A stretch of 64,000 nt of DNA, from the NCBI RefSeq assembly GCF_036669915.1, contig NC_089322.1:13211678-13275677 (forward strand). The letters run 5' to 3'. Positions 57,721-64,000 of this stretch are shown here, one piece after another. The number at the start of each line of letters is the position of its first letter. Position 1 is the stretch's first letter. Source of the stretch: Pocillopora verrucosa. Taxonomy: Eukaryota; Cnidaria; Anthozoa; Scleractinia; Pocilloporidae. The notes beneath the pieces are model-generated. The model was not told the DNA's origin and made no database searches. It saw only the letters and a list, made by a program, of their open reading frames with translations. The position numbers and the translations under genes were made by a program.

Positions 57721-60300
57721 ACTCCGATGGTTACTTTGCGCGAATATTTTGTGTTCTCTTTGAAATATCTTCTTAATAATAACTCCTAAGGTTATAAGAT
57801 AATAACTAAATTAGAATATAGGCACGTAGCTTTTGGTTAATAGTAATAAGTTGTAGGTAGAGTTGTAGTCGAAAGTAGTTGAAGATTGAGTGACAGTTAC
57901 AGTTGGAGTTAATTAGAGAGAAAATACCGTAGACGATGCAGCAGCAAGGCATCTTACGTCAAAGACGAAAGCTTTTGTGATCCAAGAATCTTATTGCTAA
58001 TAAGCTCAGCGAGTTTGCCTAAGCTAGTTTTTCCCTAACTTCCCAACATTCTTTGCCTCTTTGGTCGATTACGATATTCATGTATTTTGAATCAATTCTT
58101 AAACAGAAAAAAACTTTTTGAACACCGTTTGTTTTGATCATTGATTTTGAGGCGGTGCGATAGATTTTCATCTCCAAACTCTGTTGATGTGTTTTAATGG
58201 TACAGACTTCGAATCACACGAAAAATGAAATAAACGCCGCGGCGTTTAATCGATTTAATAATGCGCAAGAAAAAATTACGCACTGATTAGCTGAAAACGA
58301 TTGCTTTCTCGTGTAACACGCCTACAAAGTTGTAACACGATTGCAAAGTTGTAACACGAGTGAAAATTACAAGTAGCGCGCACGCTTTCAAAATTTCGTC
58401 GGTCTTGACTTTCTGCGTTTTTTTTTTCCAAGTACATTATTAAAAAGTAATAACATGATTTTTCTTGCAATTTGGTGTCAATAAATTCTGGAAGACTACA
58501 AATTGCAAATTATTTCAACCAAATTACACTTGAAATCATGTTATTACGTATACAAATCAAAGTGCTCTGTGAGCAAACTCGTGAATTGACACATGATTTT
58601 TTGGACTATGTTTAATGTTATCTGGTTTAGGGAATTTCGTGGTTGATTGTCATATCTAGAGTACGAGCAGTAGTTCAGTGTTCGCTAATGTAGCAAAGAA
58701 ACAAAGTAACGTTGGGATAAGAAGGCATTACAATTGAAATGATCATGCTATTACATTTGACAAGGGTGGATTATGTCATGTGTTTTAAACGTATATCATT
58801 TTTGTTTCTGGTTCAAAAGAAAAGGTTGGAAGTAAATGTGGGTGAAAAGTGAAATTTACTGTCTATCATTGTAAATATTAGAAAATCAAGGCAATACTGT
58901 TTTAATGAAAACATTAACGATTCCCTCTTTATCAAATGAGACAAACGGGAACGAGTTTTTAGTGATATAACTGAGCCAAGACTGCCACTGTCATTTTGGA
59001 TCTCCGCCTGGGTAGATTTTAGTCACGTGCTAGGCAACGTATAATCAATAACAAGATAGAATTTCATTTCAGGCCTATTTATCAATTTTGTGGTGTATAA
59101 CTTTCGCATTTTAGTACGTAATATGTATTTTGAATCTTCAAATTGTCTTGAAACTTAAAAGAAAATTGTTCTTTAAAAATGCACTGAAAATCGGTTGCTA
59201 AAATTGTTTGTTTAGGTGTTATTTGATTTTCGTCTTAACTTGTAATTTCTTCAGTCGCCGGCATCTTTTGTTGCTTCACACAGGAAAAACACACGATACG
59301 AAACGTAATGATCGATTATGTCCTCAATCCCACGCCATAACAGAAAAAGCTTATGAACATCTGTAAACTCCGAGCGCTTCGCAGTAAGTGATATTTTCAA
59401 TGAATCTTCGGATTGTTTTCAAGTTCAAGGATTGTAAATTACAATTTCATGAAAAACGAAGGTTGTTCTGTTATTTCAGTGTGAACCCTTGCATGCCTGC
59501 CAGTCGCTGGCGCCGCTTGTTGAAACTAAAACGAAAAAAAAACTCATTTAAGATTATCATTGGCTTCTTTTTCACCCCACCACTATTCTTAGCAACAAAG
59601 GTCGCCATTTCGTTTGTTTATTGCTTGCCAAAAACTATCAAATGCACTCACAAGCCTAAAATCGAAAAAAAGTTTACAGGAATCGACCAATCGAGCGAGC
59701 GAGCGAGTGCCATTCCCCACATCGTATCTATAACTCGCTCTCGCGCATGCGCGCAATTCACGAGTTAAAAAGGTAATTTCAGAGAAATTAGTCAGAAAAA
59801 TCGGGGCCTCGAAATGTTCGTATTCTGATCAAACTTGCCATATTGGGAAGGAAAATAAGTTTAATAGGTCTGTGATGTTCATTTGTCCTCCGGTCGATTA
59901 AAATTCAAAATGTTTTAAAAAGCGTTTGTTTGATCCGTGCTTGCCATAAGGCGGCGTGATAAATTTTCATGTTCAAAATCTGTTGATGCATTTTAAGGAA
60001 GGAAATGGTAGACTTGTGTTTTGTGGTTTAAATTTAGAGCGGCATTTGATTCTTGTTGGTCCGTTCTCGATTGTGACGTAATAATTCATAAATGAGGGGG
60101 TGTTTTATCAGGGTTTCTTAACACGAGGAAACTGGTAAAAGCAAAAGATCGAAGGCGGAGTGCTTTTGTACTTTTTTTGTCGTTTTTCTTTTAAATTGGT
60201 TCTAAAAAGGGTCTATTTCATTATCAGTAAAATAAAATCAACAACAGAAAAAACATCATGCATATATTTATTTTTTGCTTTCTATTATAGCATTATCACA
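57721..60300. other. Intergenic sequence; no gene seen
   Basis: The first 480 bp duplicates 38.9-39.4 kb. A short palindrome AAACGCCGCGGCGTTT lies at about 58,232-58,247. A TTGTAACACGA tandem repeat lies at 58,312-58,365 and a CGAG repeat at 59,692-59,706. The single 126-codon frame near 59.4-59.8 kb shows no family likeness and is not repeated elsewhere; I do not call it. Confidence 0.5.
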
Positions 60301-61820
60301 TGTGCATATTTGCCAGTAAGTGTGATGAAATGTGTTTTTTTATTTTTTAGCCAGAGCAAGTTTCACATAAATTATGCGCGAAAACTTGATCATTATCCTT
60401 CTGACCGTCACCCATGGCATCGTGTTGAAAATTATGTTTAAATTTTTCTTTCTGTTCAATTCGATAATTCAAAATAACAGCTTTTAAGAACCCCTCGACC
60501 TCCCATCCCCCTACCTTATTCCTACCACCAACAGGTAACACTTGCTAACAAGAAAATGCTTACCGAAGTTCAGAAAACAAACATTTTACTGAAGAAATTC
60601 CTCAAGCGCAAGCAAGAAAAGCAGGCTTTCTGTTGACAGCACTCAGGATGGAATTAATTTCTTGGTAAACTGTAACATCAAGGGATTTTTATGAAGTTAT
60701 TTAGTATAGCATTATGCCCAACATTATGCCGGTATAAGTTATCTGACGCTAACCAATGTTCTTTAGAGGGGAAACGTATTTACTGTGGCCTAAATCTTCT
60801 TTGGAACTTAGAGAAATTTCCTTACCGTGAAATATGTAAGCATTACTCAGTGCCACGAAAATAATGAATTTAGCAAGGAAATGATAATTACAGAATTGGC
60901 TGATGAAGCTTGAAGGTACATGTATTCCACGGTAAACCCTTTTTTCTTAAATGAGCATAGCGACTCTCCGCTTATGTTTCAAAAACTAGCTTCCAAGAAG
61001 TTGATAGCACACTGTGACAAACGCTTCGAGGTAGGTTCTAATCAATAAACGGAACCGCTAATTATTTGTCACTTGAATAAGTCAGCCAGTCAATGAATAA
61101 TGGCTGGAATATTCAGTTTTACCCGCAGAATATTTGAGCACGAACAAATTGAAGCTAGTGATAGGCACTGCCTTCTTGATGCTTATTTGAAAAACTTCTT
61201 CGATTTTAAAATTAATGGTAATAATAGTACCAACAATTACAATGATAATAACAAAAAAAAATTGTTATTAGTATGTACCAAGATAGTTGATAGCGTTGAA
61301 ATCGCGTTCTGATTGGCTACTTAAATTCCGAATTCCCTTTGTTATTCAACTCTAAGCAACATGCGCCGGATTTGCGCCTGAAATTTATTTTAGCCATTGC
61401 AAGAATAAATGAGTGATCTTTTTGTGCTATTTTATGCTAATTTACTAAAACAGCTATTCAACTTAGTGTGGGTGGCAAGGGTAGATATTTTCGCTGCTTC
61501 GCAGCTCGGGAAATATCTTCCAACAGCCACCTCTACTTTGGCAGATATTTGTGAGGTTTATATTACGAACAGTTTCTCCTTCTCACGCGATTGAAAAGAA
61601 ATCAGTAACCTTATCAACTCAGATGATGAAACCTAATTATCTTGTACCACAATCACACAAAAAGTAGAGGAAATGTTTTAGAGAAGAAAAAAATGTCTGT
61701 GACAAAAAATAAAACATTACGCACTATAGGATATCAATACTGGCGGAAAATCTTGAAAGCTAGGATGATGAAATAATATAATATTGTTCACCATTCCTTG
61801 TATGAAAACGACGGGAGTAA
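60301..61820. repeat. 3' flank of CTHRC1-like locus 7 (shared with loci 1 and 5)
   Basis: This is the third copy of the flank seen at 3.3-4.75 and 41.25-42.84 kb; no coding sequence. Confidence 0.7.
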
Positions 61821-63323
61821 TCAGGACTGGGCTCTAGACACTTCCTCTATCATTATCCGGGATACTGAGTTCCATCCAGTTGTAGCATCACCCAGTCTAT
61901 AACCACCGTGACACTGTCCTACCCATAACTCCATAGTAACTCTGCCCTGTGGAATATTTTCACAGTATCCCTCAAATGATCTGTGATGAAGCAGACTAGG
62001 ATTCCCAGATGGCCAGCGGTTGTACACAACAGCTTCAATTGTCATTGGTCCACTGCATTCATTTCCATTAAACTTGAAGAACCACCGGTTGCATTTAACT
62101 GAACTGCCATAGACTAGTGTATTTCCCTGGAATGAGACTTTAATGGCTGTATCAGATTGAATCTTGTTGAATAAGCAGTCCTATAAAAAATGCCGAGATG
62201 ATAGTCTTAGTGCAAAAAAAAAAATGCTTATAAGAGCTTTATAGGAAACAATTTGATGATGACCTTGAACTTCTCCTGCCTTTTAGAACGCACAGAATTG
62301 TTAATTGATTAACTGATGTTTTCAGTTTGGCGGTATTTCTCAAAAGTCTCTTTCAAAGATTGCCATGACAAATTGGCTCTAACTCTTCATTTATTTTTCA
62401 TTACATTTTCTAGATGTTTCTGTACCTTAATCTTTCCACTATCTCTACTATCAGCATTTTTCCACACACACTGTTTCCAGTTGGTCTATGACACAGCCCT
62501 ATTAACGATTTCTCCTTTCTGTCCTTTAGATCCCTGCTCTCCTTTCACACCCTTGATTCCTGGCGGTCCACTGCTGCCACGTGACCCTTCATGACCTTTA
62601 TCTCCTTTTATTCCATCATTCCAGGAGCACCATTTTTACCCAGTGAGCCTGGATTTCCTTTTAATCCTCTTGTTCCCGTTATACCTCTCGGTCCCTTGAC
62701 ACCAGGCTCCCCCTTAGCCCCATCTTTTCCTTGTTGTCCTTGCGGCCCTGGGGCGCCAGGAATTCCCGGCATTCCTGGTATGCCATTTGATCCTGGAATC
62801 CCAGAAAATCCGGTAGCAAAAACGGATTTCTGAGGAAGAAAAAAAGAACATATTTTAATTTGATGGACGTACTTGATGTTCATTGATATTTACTTGTTCG
62901 CCGGAGTAGCACAGTAATTTCTTCAGAAACTAATCTTGATGAGAATTTAGCTTCATTTTAGGAGAAACAGCTCGAAACATCGAATGATCTAGTAACGTTG
63001 TATACGTAGAAATATCCCTAAAAGAAATAAATTTTATTCAGCAATGTTATACTTTGTCTATGAAACCTTATGATTGATGAGGGATTTTTTTGTGCTTTGC
63101 TTGGCAGACATGAATGATAAACTGAGGTATGACAAATGAACGCGTCATGAAGTACAGCGATTTTGAATCGTGAATAAAGCATGCTCAAGAGTACCTCACA
63201 GGGATCTTTGTCAGCGCCAGCTTGAGGATTCTGTTGTTGAGGACTGGTGGTTGGTCCCACGGAACATACTCCTGTTTCGGACGAGAAAAATAACAAAGCA
63301 GCGAGGATCAGAAGCTTCGCCAT
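61821..63323 (-). pseudogene. CTHRC1-like locus 7, two lesions in exon 2
   Basis: Exons are 63,323-63,195 (signal peptide MAKLLILAALLFF, intact, GT donor), 62,829-62,426 and 62,180-61,821. Exon 2 is 404 nt: one C is missing near 62,613, breaking the Gly-X-Y frame after GAPGMM. Further on, the conserved Gln codon before TNWKQC is TAG (near 62,488). Exon 3 is open, with variable loops VYGSSVKC, NRWPSGNPS and CHGGYRLG; the usual CP of the last loop is CH. The TATA box is kept. Its 5' half and flank closely match dead locus 2 (about 14.0-15.2 kb), though the lesions differ, so each died independently. Confidence 0.85.
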
Positions 63324-63394
63324 ACTCCGATGGTTACTTTTCGCGAATAGTTTGTGATTTATGACTGAAATATATATCTCCTTCTGTACGCGCC

Positions 63395-63404
63395 AATTTA
63401 TATC
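63395..63404 (-). promoter_or_regulatory. TATA box of CTHRC1-like locus 7
   Basis: The minus strand reads GATATAAATTGGCG, 72 bp from the ATG at 63,323, with the same sequence variant as locus 2. Confidence 0.6.
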
Positions 63405-64000
63405 CTACTGAATTTCATTAAATGCAAACTGTCAGTTCTCATGTTAAATAACAATATTAATTAAGAAACCTGGAGCTAAATGATAAGGATGTCTGAAACT
63501 ACTCGAACTCGCACACCGGGTAAACAACTTGGCTGTGATATCCTCATCAGTTCACTAATGAAGCACGTACTGACCAACAGACCAATGTTTCACTCAGATT
63601 AAAAAAAATTACGCAGTAAAATCCGGCCCACAAAATCTTCCTCTTCTGATCAAATGTGACATATCGAGATGCAAAAAAAGTTTGATATGGTCTGTGATGT
63701 GATGTTCATTTGTCCTTAGCTCGATTTCGGTATTCATGTTATTGGATCCATTCCAAAATAGTATAAACCCTTTTTAACGCCGCATGTTTGATCTAAACTT
63801 ATCTGGAGGTGGTGTGTTAGATTTTCGTGTTCAAAATCTGTTGATTTTTGTAATGGTGGTACAAATTGTAGACCCGTCTCACTGATATGGAATTGAACTG
63901 AAACTGTAATGTGTTTAATTGAGAAAACAGATGATAGCACCCATAGGCATACGTGCCGGGCAAATCAAAATATTTTACAAAAGTTTTCATGTTTCGTTTC
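63405..64000. other. 5' flank of locus 7; no gene seen
   Basis: This is near-identical to 14.59-15.19 kb, including the short frames, which are noise shared by duplication. The window ends inside this flank. Confidence 0.65.

Noticed and set aside
59388-59768. 126-codon plus-strand frame rich in Lys/Phe
   Set aside because: There is no recognisable family or second copy, and the composition matches AT-rich intergenic DNA with a CGAG repeat at its end.
62591-62833. Plus-strand proline-rich 'collagen-like' frame
   Set aside because: It is antisense to the Gly-X-Y exon; reverse translation of collagen gives Pro-rich shadows.

Overview
This window is metazoan nuclear DNA with introns, abundant decayed transposons and AT-rich intergenic sequence. 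The repeat families (a MITE with GTTAAC-type ends, a tRNA-derived SINE, L2/CR1-like LINE ends) and the gene content suggest a cnidarian, most likely a stony coral. The taxon is inferred, not proven.

The main content is a tandem array of minus-strand genes for secreted CTHRC1-like proteins (collagen triple helix repeat containing 1). Each complete locus has three exons joined in phase 0. Exon 1 (about 129 nt) encodes a signal peptide and a Thr/Gln/Pro linker. Exon 2 (about 405 nt) encodes 34 Gly-X-Y triplets and an NWKQC..W segment. Exon 3 (about 360 nt) encodes the C-terminal globular domain. Seven loci are recognisable: 4.8-6.3 kb (intact), 13.0-14.5 kb (dead, several lesions), 22.3-24.0 kb (intact), 29.6-30.8 kb (exon 1 missing, LINE beside it), 42.8-44.4 kb (one base missing), 52.6-54.1 kb (intact), 61.8-63.3 kb (two lesions). 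Many partial exons lie between them. Six loci keep a TATA box at nearly the same distance from the ATG. The paralogues are almost identical except in three short C-terminal loops that differ from copy to copy.

A second layer lies on both strands between the CTHRC1-like genes. At 48.1-52.1 kb there is a minus-strand piece of a thymine-DNA glycosylase gene (TDG, with its GINPG motif). Head-to-head with it, on the plus strand, is a two-cistron unit resembling SMIM4/UQCC5 followed 9 nt later by C12orf73/UQCC6 (brawnin), the pair called sloth1/sloth2 in Drosophila. These copies carry disabling changes, so they look like duplicated relics of an ancestral neighbourhood. Partial copies recur at 9.4, 12.2, 19-21, 27.2, 33.2 and 34.4 kb.

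The rest is repeated non-coding flank, a recurrent module of about 1 kb seen five times, segmental duplications (for example 5.4-11.24 kb with 23.1-29.0 kb), MITEs, a SINE, two 5'-truncated LINEs, a DIRS-like gag remnant, hAT-like traces and two near-perfect palindromes with a 1-nt centre. I see no rRNA, functional tRNA, CRISPR or prokaryotic feature.
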